Source: Candidatus Woesearchaeota archaeon
GTDB lineage: Archaea; Nanobdellota; Nanobdellia; SCGC-AAA011-G17; GW2011-AR18
Length of the DNA: 10,486 bases
NCBI GenBank assembly: GCA_018303515.1
Contig: JAGVXZ010000020.1
Coordinates: 1-10,486 of the forward strand
Reading direction: 5' to 3'
Position numbers and translations under genes: made by a program. The notes beneath the pieces are model-generated. The model saw only the letters and a program-made list of their open reading frames with translations. It had not been told where the DNA came from and made no database searches. Shown in pieces: positions 1 through 5,573 of the stretch (position 1 is the first letter of the stretch; each line of letters begins with the position of its first letter).

Positions 1-81
1 TTTATGCCATCTTTCACTAGAATATGTTACTAAAACCAACATTTTTTAGCAATTGTTACCCTTTAATAGTAATGAGAAATG

Positions 82-90
82 TTTTTAATT
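82..90 (+). promoter_or_regulatory. Possible TATA element for the coiled-coil gene pair
   Basis: The T/A-rich stretch TTTTTAATT is centred about 30 bases before the ATG at 117, close to the distance seen for the clearer boxes in this window. It is less like the TTTAAATA form found elsewhere, so the call is weak. It supports the start at 117 over the upstream in-frame ATGs at 24 and 72, which lie before or at this element. Confidence 0.3.
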
Positions 91-116
91 TGTTTTATGC
101 GGTATTCTTTTTTGTA

Positions 117-626
117 ATGGGGTTGTTTTCTAGTAAAAAAAAAGAGATAATGAAGAAAGAAATACCTTCGGTAAGCGAGTTACCTGCATTTGATGGTTCT
201 GATGTGCCCCATTTTCCAGTTTATGAACCTTCATTTAGTGATATTAAAAGCGAGGTTTCTGGTGTTAAAGATAATTCATTTGACTCTTCATTTGAGGAAT
301 CATCTGAAATTCCGATTAGAAAATCTAAACCTGTTAAAAAAATTCAGGAAATTGAAGAAGTTAGAGTTAGGGATGACAACCATGATTTTGAGGAAAAATC
401 TCGTGTTTCTGGTGGGAAGCCTTTGTTTGTAAAAATTGAAAAGTATAAAGATGCTCTGATGTGTATGGATGTTTTGAGAAAGAAGATCTCTGATGCAGAA
501 GAGGTTCTTAAGGAGATAGATAAAATAAGGATTGAAGAGGAAAGGGCTTTGGAAAGTTGGAGGAAAGATTTGTCTAAAGTTAAGGAAAAGTTAGTTGAGT
601 TAGATGAGAATCTTTTTGAAGTATGA
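117..626 (+). CDS. Conserved-looking hypothetical protein, MGLF-type N-terminus with C-terminal coiled coil
   Basis: A 169-residue protein of unknown function. I start it at 117 because MGLFSSKKK is a typical N-terminus in DPANN hypothetical proteins and a T/A-rich element sits about 30 bases upstream. The frame is open further up, and an ATG at 72 would add a hydrophobic stretch (NVFNLFYAVFFFVMGLF) that could be a membrane anchor, so the start is not certain. Residues 13-65 are low-complexity and rich in Pro, Ser and acidic residues, with a LPAF/FPVYEPSF pattern, so probably disordered. Residues 66-100 are highly charged. Residues 101-169 begin KPLFVKIEKYKDAL and run into a long heptad-like helix rich in Lys and Glu, a probable coiled coil. 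The stop overlaps the next start (ATGA), so the two are probably co-translated and may form one complex. No enzyme motif is visible. Confidence 0.8.
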   Translation: MGLFSSKKKEIMKKEIPSVSELPAFDGSDVPHFPVYEPSFSDIKSEVSGVKDNSFDSSFEESSEIPIRKSKPVKKIQEIEEVRVRDDNHDFEEKSRVSGGKPLFVKIEKYKDALMCMDVLRKKISDAEEVLKEIDKIRIEEERALESWRKDLSKVKEKLVELDENLFEV

Positions 627-952
627 CTAAAGCTGATGTTCATATACAAGTAAATGATTCTTTAAGAATTAGAAAGAATGTATTGTTAACTGCCATTGAT
701 ATTACTCATTTATTAAAAGATTATCACGAATATTTAATAATTAAAAAGAGAAAAGAAAAATTAATGAATAATCTTCATTCTTTAATGGAACAAATTAAAA
801 AATTTGGTGAGAAAGTTTATAAAACTGACTTTGGGGTTTTAAGTTCTGAATATAGTGTTAGTAAACAGAAAGTTGAAAGCGGAAAAACTAAAGAGGAAGA
901 AAGATTAGAGGCGGAGTTAAGGAGTATTGAAAGAAAGTTAAAAAGTCTTTAG
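623..952 (+). CDS. Small coiled-coil hypothetical protein, coupled to the upstream gene
   Basis: A 109-residue, strongly charged, apparently all-helical protein with no signal peptide or membrane segment. Residues 17-67 (RKNVLLTAIDITHLLKDY, then Lys/Glu-rich helix) and 83-109 (a Glu/Arg/Lys helix) look like two coiled-coil segments separated by a polar linker containing LSSEYSVS. The ATG overlaps the TGA of the previous gene in an ATGA arrangement, and no Shine-Dalgarno sequence is evident, so translation is probably by coupling. Because its partner also ends in a coiled coil, a hetero-oligomer is a reasonable inference. I do not recognise a named family. The gene is convergent with trmI, with 42 bases between stops. 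Confidence 0.8.
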   Translation: MTKADVHIQVNDSLRIRKNVLLTAIDITHLLKDYHEYLIIKKRKEKLMNNLHSLMEQIKKFGEKVYKTDFGVLSSEYSVSKQKVESGKTKEEERLEAELRSIERKLKSL

Positions 953-994
953 TTTACATATGCTTATTCTTAAATTGGAGTGTTGAGCTTGAAA

Positions 995-1690
995 TTATTT
1001 TCTCAAGAAAATTAAAAATGCAGTATGTCCTAACATTTGATTTTTAGGTCTTAATGGTTTTATTTGCCATTCTCTTTGTAAAACTTCGATTATTTTTTCA
1101 ATGTAAAACCTGTTTCTGTTTTCTATAACTTCTTTTATTTGTTCTGTTGTAGGTACGTAAATTACTAAATATGAAGATTCTTTTAATGAATTGTAAGCAT
1201 GTTCTATTATTTTTTCTGATTCTGGTAAATCTAGGAAAATTAGATCTAAATCTTTTTCTTCGATTCCTTCTCTAATATCTTTGTTTTTAATTTCAATATT
1301 GTTTGTTTCTAGTAATGCGAAATTTTTCTTTGCAATTTTAATGTTTTCTTCTTTTATTTCGTAACTAATAATTTTCTTAACAAATCTTGATAAGTGTGAA
1401 GTTACTACTCCACAGCCTGTTCCTGCTTCTAAAACTATTGAATCTTTGTTAATATTTGTATCGGTAAGTAATGGTCCTATGTCCTTGTTTTGTACTATTG
1501 CTGGCCCTCTTTTTATCTTTTGTAATTTATCATTAAATTTGGCTTCAAAAATGTGAAATGTCCCCTTTATGTTTGGAATTTCTTTTTTATTAAGGATATC
1601 TTCTTCTTTTAATACTCCTCTTTTTGTATGAACATCTCCTTCTGTGTAGAAGTAATTTCCTTCCTTATGAATTATAATTTTTTTTACCAT
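995..1690 (-). CDS. trmI: tRNA (adenine-N1)-methyltransferase, TrmI/GCD14 family
   Basis: A cytoplasmic SAM-dependent enzyme that methylates N1 of adenosine in the T-loop of tRNA (position 58, and in some archaea also 57); family members act as homotetramers. The 231 residues match the usual short archaeal form. Residues 1-75 are the N-terminal beta domain. SAM motif I is VLEAGTGCG at 86-94 (the usual Ser of GTGSG is Cys93), the acidic ribose-binding position is probably E111 after IISY, and the catalytic-loop motif is FLDLP at 152-156 with D154. The C-terminal family signature is present: REW at 206-208, RP at 214-215 and GHTAFL at 221-226. The start at 1690 sits 25 bases from a TATA-like element at 1711-1718. 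It is divergent from kae1 and convergent with the coiled-coil pair. The family assignment is secure; the exact target position is inferred. Confidence 0.93.
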   Translation of the reverse strand: MVKKIIIHKEGNYFYTEGDVHTKRGVLKEEDILNKKEIPNIKGTFHIFEAKFNDKLQKIKRGPAIVQNKDIGPLLTDTNINKDSIVLEAGTGCGVVTSHLSRFVKKIISYEIKEENIKIAKKNFALLETNNIEIKNKDIREGIEEKDLDLIFLDLPESEKIIEHAYNSLKESSYLVIYVPTTEQIKEVIENRNRFYIEKIIEVLQREWQIKPLRPKNQMLGHTAFLIFLRK

Positions 1691-1710
1691 TAAATTGTTT
1701 TACTAGAAAG

Positions 1711-1718
1711 TATTTTAA
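1711..1718. promoter_or_regulatory. Shared TATA-like element between trmI and kae1
   Basis: The 52-base divergent spacer has one good TATA-like element: TATTTTAA on the plus strand, TTAAAATA on the minus strand. Its centre is about 28 bases from the kae1 ATG (1743) and about 25 bases from the trmI ATG (1690). Both distances suit leaderless archaeal transcripts. That one element serves both directions is an inference; no second clear box is visible in the spacer. Confidence 0.45.
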
Positions 1719-1742
1719 GGGTTTTGTATTTTCCTTTAGACT

Positions 1743-2723
1743 ATGGTAATATGTTTAGGAATTGAAAGTACTGCTCATACATTTTCAGTTGGAATTTTAA
1801 AAAATAAAGAAATTCTTGCAGATGCGAGAAAAACGTTTACAACTTTAACTGGTGGGATGATTCCAATTGAAGTTCAAAAACATCATTATGAATGTAAGGA
1901 TGAAGTTTTAGTTCAAGCTTTGGAACAAAGTAAAATTAATTTAGAAGAAATAGATTTTATTGCTTATAGTGCATCTCCTGGACTAGCAACTTCATTAAAG
2001 GTAGGATGTGAATTTGCAAAAGAATTAAGTGAAAAGTGGAATAAACCTTTAGTTGCTGTGAATCATATAATTGGGCATTTAGAGGAAGGAAAATTCTTTA
2101 CTGAAGCTAAAGATCCTGTATTTGTTTTTGTTTCTGGTGCTAATACACAAATAATTGCTCATGAAGGAGGAAAATATAGAGTTTTTGGTGAAGCTTTATC
2201 TATTGCTGTAGGAAATTTATTTGATAAATTTGCTCGTGAACTAGACATAGGTTTTCCTGGAGGTCCTAGAATAGAACAATTAGCTTTGAATGGATCATAT
2301 GTCCAATTACCTTATGTTGTAAAAGGAATGGATGTTGAATTCTCTGGAATTCTTACAAAATGTAAACAACTTTATAAGAAAGGAATTTCTAAAGAAAATT
2401 TATGTTTTTCTTTACAAGAGACTGCTTATTCTATGTTAGTTGAAGTTACTGAAAGGGCTTTAGCTCATTGTAATAAAAATGAGGTTTTAGTAATAGGTGG
2501 TGTTGCTGCTAGTAAAAGATTCTGTTCTATGTTAGAGATAATGTGTAAAGAAAGAGATGCTAAGTTTTATGCTTGTCCTATGAAATATTCTGGTGATAAT
2601 GGAATACAAATTGCAATTGCAGGAATGAAAATGTTTAAGGTTAAACAAGGTTTAGTTTCAAATTTAGTTGCAGATTTTGATCCCTCATTGAGAGTTGATA
2701 AAATAGAGACTAAATGGATTTAG
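1743..2723 (+). CDS. kae1: tRNA N6-threonylcarbamoyladenosine synthase, Kae1 subunit (unfused)
   Basis: Kae1 is the catalytic subunit of the archaeal KEOPS complex, transferring threonylcarbamoyl to A37 of ANN-decoding tRNAs. The 326 residues cover the whole ASKHA fold. The N-terminal nucleotide-fold strand is GIEST at 6-10. The metal-binding HxxxH is H108 and H112 (VNHIIGH), and the third metal ligand is D285 (SGDNG). SGANTQ at 131-136 and GNLFDKFAR at 157-165 are family segments, and FPGGP at 171-175 and IGGVAAS at 251-257 are nucleotide-contact loops. The protein stops just where Bud32 begins in fused archaeal forms, and no Bud32 follows, so Bud32 must be elsewhere. Several normally conserved positions differ (PREA is PIEV at 41-44, GGVAAN ends in Ser, the Asp of the LDIA segment is Ser153). 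The metal site is intact, so I expect activity. Confidence 0.93.
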   Translation: MVICLGIESTAHTFSVGILKNKEILADARKTFTTLTGGMIPIEVQKHHYECKDEVLVQALEQSKINLEEIDFIAYSASPGLATSLKVGCEFAKELSEKWNKPLVAVNHIIGHLEEGKFFTEAKDPVFVFVSGANTQIIAHEGGKYRVFGEALSIAVGNLFDKFARELDIGFPGGPRIEQLALNGSYVQLPYVVKGMDVEFSGILTKCKQLYKKGISKENLCFSLQETAYSMLVEVTERALAHCNKNEVLVIGGVAASKRFCSMLEIMCKERDAKFYACPMKYSGDNGIQIAIAGMKMFKVKQGLVSNLVADFDPSLRVDKIETKWI

Positions 2724-2753
2724 TTTATTTTTGAAAGAATTTTTACGAATAAC

Positions 2754-2761
2754 TTTAAATA
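2754..2761 (+). promoter_or_regulatory. TATA box of alaS
   Basis: TTTAAATA is centred about 25-26 bases before the alaS ATG at 2783. This predicts transcription starting at or within a few bases of the ATG, a leaderless mRNA. No Shine-Dalgarno sequence precedes the ATG, which agrees. alaS is therefore probably transcribed independently of kae1 despite the 59-base gap. Confidence 0.6.
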
Positions 2762-2782
2762 TCTATTTTCTATCTTGAAATT

Positions 2783-5275
2783 ATGCTGACTGATAAGGAA
2801 CAGAAGAAACAGTTTAAATTAATAGCTTCTAGAAATTATGAACAATATTACGTTGTTGATTTTTTAAACAAAGAGGGGTTTTCCAGATTTCAATGTTTTA
2901 AATGTAATACTTATTTTTGGTCTACTAAGCAAAAAGAAACATGTGGGGATTCTTTGTGTTCAGGTGGATTCACTTTTATGAAGAAAAAACTTGCAAAGAA
3001 TAGTTTAGATTATATCCAAGTTTGGAAAAAATTCTCTCAAATGTTTAGAAATTTAGGTTATGAACCTATAAATAGATATCCTGTTGTTGCAAGATGGAAC
3101 CCTACAATGACTTTTACAATTGCTTCTATTGCAGCTTTTCAACCTTACGTTGTTTCTGGTGAAGTTGAACCGCCTTTCAAAAAATTAGTGATCCCACAAT
3201 TTTGTTTAAGGTTTAGTGATATTGATAATGTAGGTTTAACGGGTGCACATTTTACAAATTTTATTATGATTGGACAACATCAGTTTGTTGAAGAAGATGA
3301 ATGGGATCAAGAAGAATGTTTTAAACATTTATATGGATGGTTTGTTGATGGAATGGGGTTAAGTAAAGATGATTTTGTGTTACATGAAGATGCTTGGGCT
3401 GGAGGTGGTAATTTTGGGCCTTGTATGGAATTTTTTTCAGGAGGATTAGAAATTGCAAATCAAGTTTATATGATGTATGAACAAACTCCGGATGGTGACA
3501 AAAAACTAAGGTTGAAAGTTCTGGATATGGGGATGGGACATGAGAGAGTAGCATGGTTTACTCAAGGAACTTTAACTGCTTATGAAGCTACTTTTCCAAC
3601 AGTTTGCAAAAAATTAAAAGAAATAACTAAAGTTGAGGTTGATGAGCATTTAATAAGAAAATTTATGGCTTATGCAGGTTATTTGAATTTAGATGAGATT
3701 GATGATATTGAACATGAATGGGAAAGGGTTGCAAAAGAAGTTGGAGTTTCAAAAGAAAGCCTTAAAGAAAAGATATTACCTTTACAGGGATTGTATTCTA
3801 TTGCAGAACATTCTAGAGCTTTATTAGTTGCTTTAAGTGATGGTGCTTTACCTTCTAATGTTGGTGGTGAATATAATTTAAGAATTTTATTTAGAAGAGC
3901 TTTAGGGTTCATTGATAAATTTAACTGGAATATAAAATTGTTTGAGGTATGTAAATGGCATGCTGAATATTTAGAGCCTCTATTTCCAGAATTATTAGAG
4001 AATCTGGAATCTGTTAAAAAAATTTTAGAAATTGAAGAACAAAAATATAAAAATACAAAAGAAAAGTCAAAACAAATATTAAATAAATTATTACAAAGTC
4101 ATATTACAGTTGCCAAGTTAATTGAAATTTATGACTCTCAAGGAATACCCCCTGAATTAGTTGTAATGGAGGCAAAGAGATTAGGAAAGGAAATTAGAAT
4201 CCCTGAGAATTTTTATGCTTTAGTTTCTGAAAGGCATGATAAAAAAGAACAAGTTCATCAAACTAAAAAACTTGAAATAAAAGAATTTGAATTTTTACCA
4301 CCTACAAAAGCATTGTATTATGGTGATTATTTGGATAACTTAGAATTTAATGCTCAGGTCTTAGATGTTAAAGATAATTATGTGGTTTTAGATCAGACTT
4401 GTTTTTATCCCACTTCAGGTGGGCAAATAAATGATATTGGGAGATTAGATTCTTGTGAGGTTGTTGATGTTTTCAAACAAAATGATAAAATTGTACATGA
4501 AATTAAAGGAACTTTGAAAAAAGGAAAAAGAGTTTATGGATTTGTTGATCGAGCAAGAAGGGAGCAATTAGCTAAACATCATACTGCAACCCATATTATA
4601 AATAATGCAGCGAGAAAGATTTTGGGCAATCATGTTAATCAGGCAGGAGCTAAAAAAACATTTGATAAAGCACATATTGATATTACACATTATCAAAGTT
4701 TGAGCGAAAGTGAATTAAACAAGATTGAAAATTTAGCTAATGAAGTTGTTTCTAAGAGTTTAAAAGTAAATAAAAGTTTTATGAAGAGATTTGATGCTGA
4801 AAGGAAATATGGGATGGATATATATCAAGGTGGGGCTATTCCTGGAAAAGAATTGAGAATAGTTAATATTGAAGGGTGGGATGTGGAATGTTGTGGTGGA
4901 ACGCATTTAAATAATACTTCTGAAGTTGGAAATATAAAAATACTAAGATCAAATAAAATTTCTGATTCTGTTGTTAGAATTGAGTTTGTTGCTGGATTGA
5001 AAGCTTTAGAATCAGAAGAAAGTAAAAATGAGATTGTTACTAGATTAACGGAATTGTTAAGTTGTAATGAGGATGGAATCCCTGCAAGATGTAATGAATT
5101 ATTTAATTTATGGAAGATGGTTATAAAGAAAAAGAAGAAATTAGAGTTTAAATTAGTTTCAGAAGGGAATTTTAAAGGTGATGTGGTAAAAGAATGTGCC
5201 AGGATATTGAAGACACAGCCTGAACATATTGTTAGAACTATAAAAAGATTTATTGATGAGATCGGAAAATTTTAG
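2783..5275 (+). CDS. alaS: Alanyl-tRNA synthetase, archaeal type, lacking the C-terminal globular domain
   Basis: Charges tRNA-Ala with alanine in the cytoplasm and hydrolyses Ser/Gly-tRNA-Ala. The 830 residues follow the archaeal architecture. The N-terminal extension has cysteines C38, C41, C54 and C59 (FQCFKC, ETCGDSLC), a probable metal knuckle. The class II core includes ARWNPTMTFTIASIAAFQP (103-121), a GGGNFGP loop (207-213) and motif 3 as MGMGHER (249-255), where TGYGLER is commoner. A helical tRNA-binding domain follows to about residue 500. The editing domain has zinc ligands H600 and H604 (HTATH), C704 and H708 (CGGTH). After residue 740 only a helical segment remains, ending KRFIDEIGKF, where relatives of roughly 900 residues continue into the DHHA1-like C-Ala domain. 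A T-run and a tRNA gene follow at once, so nothing downstream in any frame supplies it. Identity is secure. Confidence 0.96.
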   Translation: MLTDKEQKKQFKLIASRNYEQYYVVDFLNKEGFSRFQCFKCNTYFWSTKQKETCGDSLCSGGFTFMKKKLAKNSLDYIQVWKKFSQMFRNLGYEPINRYPVVARWNPTMTFTIASIAAFQPYVVSGEVEPPFKKLVIPQFCLRFSDIDNVGLTGAHFTNFIMIGQHQFVEEDEWDQEECFKHLYGWFVDGMGLSKDDFVLHEDAWAGGGNFGPCMEFFSGGLEIANQVYMMYEQTPDGDKKLRLKVLDMGMGHERVAWFTQGTLTAYEATFPTVCKKLKEITKVEVDEHLIRKFMAYAGYLNLDEIDDIEHEWERVAKEVGVSKESLKEKILPLQGLYSIAEHSRALLVALSDGALPSNVGGEYNLRILFRRALGFIDKFNWNIKLFEVCKWHAEYLEPLFPELLENLESVKKILEIEEQKYKNTKEKSKQILNKLLQSHITVAKLIEIYDSQGIPPELVVMEAKRLGKEIRIPENFYALVSERHDKKEQVHQTKKLEIKEFEFLPPTKALYYGDYLDNLEFNAQVLDVKDNYVVLDQTCFYPTSGGQINDIGRLDSCEVVDVFKQNDKIVHEIKGTLKKGKRVYGFVDRARREQLAKHHTATHIINNAARKILGNHVNQAGAKKTFDKAHIDITHYQSLSESELNKIENLANEVVSKSLKVNKSFMKRFDAERKYGMDIYQGGAIPGKELRIVNIEGWDVECCGGTHLNNTSEVGNIKILRSNKISDSVVRIEFVAGLKALESEESKNEIVTRLTELLSCNEDGIPARCNELFNLWKMVIKKKKKLEFKLVSEGNFKGDVVKECARILKTQPEHIVRTIKRFIDEIGKF

Positions 5276-5283
5276 ATTAGATC

Positions 5284-5290
5284 TTTTTTT
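5284..5290 (+). terminator. Oligo-T terminator after alaS
   Basis: A run of seven T residues on the coding strand begins nine bases after the alaS stop. Archaeal RNA polymerase terminates at such U-tracts without needing a hairpin. It would stop alaS transcription before it runs antisense into the tRNA gene. The call is based on base composition and position only. Confidence 0.5.
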
Positions 5291-5301
5291 AAATTAATAT
5301 A

Positions 5302-5397
5302 CGCCGCGACCCGGATTTGAACCGGGATGCCCGTGAGGGCCAGGATAACTATTCTTAAATTCCAGTCCTGTGCGATACCAGGTTACGCGATCGCGGC
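5302..5397 (-). tRNA. tRNA-Ser(GGA), class II, with a 13-base anticodon-loop intron
   Basis: The minus strand folds as a complete tRNA. The acceptor stem GCCGCGA pairs with TCGCGGC in seven perfect pairs. U8 is followed by a three-pair D stem (GCG/CGC) with GG in the D loop. The anticodon stem is CAGGA/TCCTG. The long variable arm GCCC-TCAC-GGGC is of the class II type, and A15 can pair with U48. The T arm is CCCGG-TTCAAAT-CCGGG. The discriminator is G, as expected for serine, and CCA is not encoded. The loop between the anticodon-stem strands is 20 bases. Removing 13 bases after position 37 leaves CUGGAAA with anticodon GGA (bases 5361-5363), reading UCU and UCC. Leucine is ruled out by anticodon and discriminator. 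The gene is far richer in G+C than its surroundings, as structural RNAs in AT-rich archaea are. Confidence 0.93.
5347..5359 (-). other. 13-base intron in the tRNA-Ser anticodon loop, at canonical position 37/38
   Basis: The inferred intron is UUUAAGAAUAGUU, lying between A37 and A38. A canonical archaeal bulge-helix-bulge would pair positions 32-35 (CUGG) with four intron bases just before the 3' bulge. Here the matching bases are AUAG, giving three pairs (C-G, U-A, G-U) and a G-A mismatch, with UU|A as the 3' bulge. The structure therefore looks like a relaxed half motif (stem, one bulge, short helix). Boundaries are inferred from the need to restore a seven-base loop with U33 before the anticodon. 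Confidence 0.8.
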
Positions 5398-5413
5398 ATA
5401 GAATAAAAATCAA

Positions 5414-5433
5414 CTATAAATAACTTAAAAAAG
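5414..5433 (-). promoter_or_regulatory. TATA-like region upstream of tRNA-Ser
   Basis: Reading the minus strand, this stretch contains a T-run followed by TTAAG and then TTATTTATAG. The T-rich element at 5424-5432 lies about 30 bases, and the TTATTTATA element about 20 bases, before the mature 5' end at 5397. The first fits the usual TATA-to-start distance for initiation at or just before G1. Which one is used cannot be decided from sequence. Confidence 0.35.
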
Positions 5434-5541
5434 CTTCGTTTATAGCTCTAAGTAATAAATATAAGTCTTATTAAGATTGAATTACTTATCAATAGAGAAG
5501 AGATTGAATTTATCCTTATGAAATAAATTAGATAAAAAAAG

Positions 5542-5549
5542 TTATAAAT
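5542..5549 (+). promoter_or_regulatory. TATA box of the 527-residue protein gene
   Basis: TTATAAAT is centred about 28 bases before the ATG at 5574, and no Shine-Dalgarno sequence lies between them, so a leaderless or nearly leaderless transcript is predicted. The 110 bases further upstream contain a 10-base direct repeat (AGATTGAATT at 5474 and 5501) and a short palindrome TCTTA-T-TAAGA (5466-5476). Confidence 0.55.
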
Positions 5550-5573
5550 GAGTTAAATCAAAATTGAAATCAT

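Noticed and set aside
1..60. Possible end of an upstream gene at the window edge
   Set aside because: Short open stretches exist in more than one frame (stops at 31-33 and 46-48), but none is long enough to support.
24..116. N-terminal extension of the first coiled-coil protein from ATG at 24 or 72
   Set aside because: The frame is open, but MGLFSSKKK at 117 is a typical start in this kind of genome and a T/A-rich element at 82-90 lies within the extension. The hydrophobic segment keeps the ATG at 72 as a minor alternative.
344..649. Minus-strand open frame across the first coiled-coil gene
   Set aside because: Ser/Leu-rich antisense shadow of a Lys/Glu-rich coiled coil, with no recognisable start context.
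983..1007. Weak inverted repeat (TTGAG ... CTCAA) between the coiled-coil pair and trmI as a terminator
   Set aside because: Five-base arms with a 14-base loop and no following T-run on either strand; it also runs into the end of trmI.
2720..2735. T-rich stretch after kae1 as a terminator
   Set aside because: Only a T5 run at most, interrupted by A and G; not distinguishable from background in this AT-rich sequence.
3321..3912. Minus-strand open frames inside alaS
   Set aside because: They lie antisense to conserved class II synthetase sequence, have no promoter-like elements and unlikely compositions (many His, Pro and Ser), so they are shadows.
5276..5302. Frameshifted or split continuation of AlaRS after its stop
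   Set aside because: Only 26 bases separate the stop from a complete tRNA gene on the other strand, so no C-terminal domain can be encoded there in any frame.
5386..5395. CGCGATCGCG palindrome as a regulatory or restriction-type site
   Set aside because: It is fully explained by the 5' acceptor strand running into the D stem of the tRNA.
5302..5397. Reading this gene as tRNA-Leu because of the long variable arm
   Set aside because: U33 followed by GGA, discriminator G and a three-pair D stem all fit serine; leucine tRNAs have discriminator A and different anticodons.
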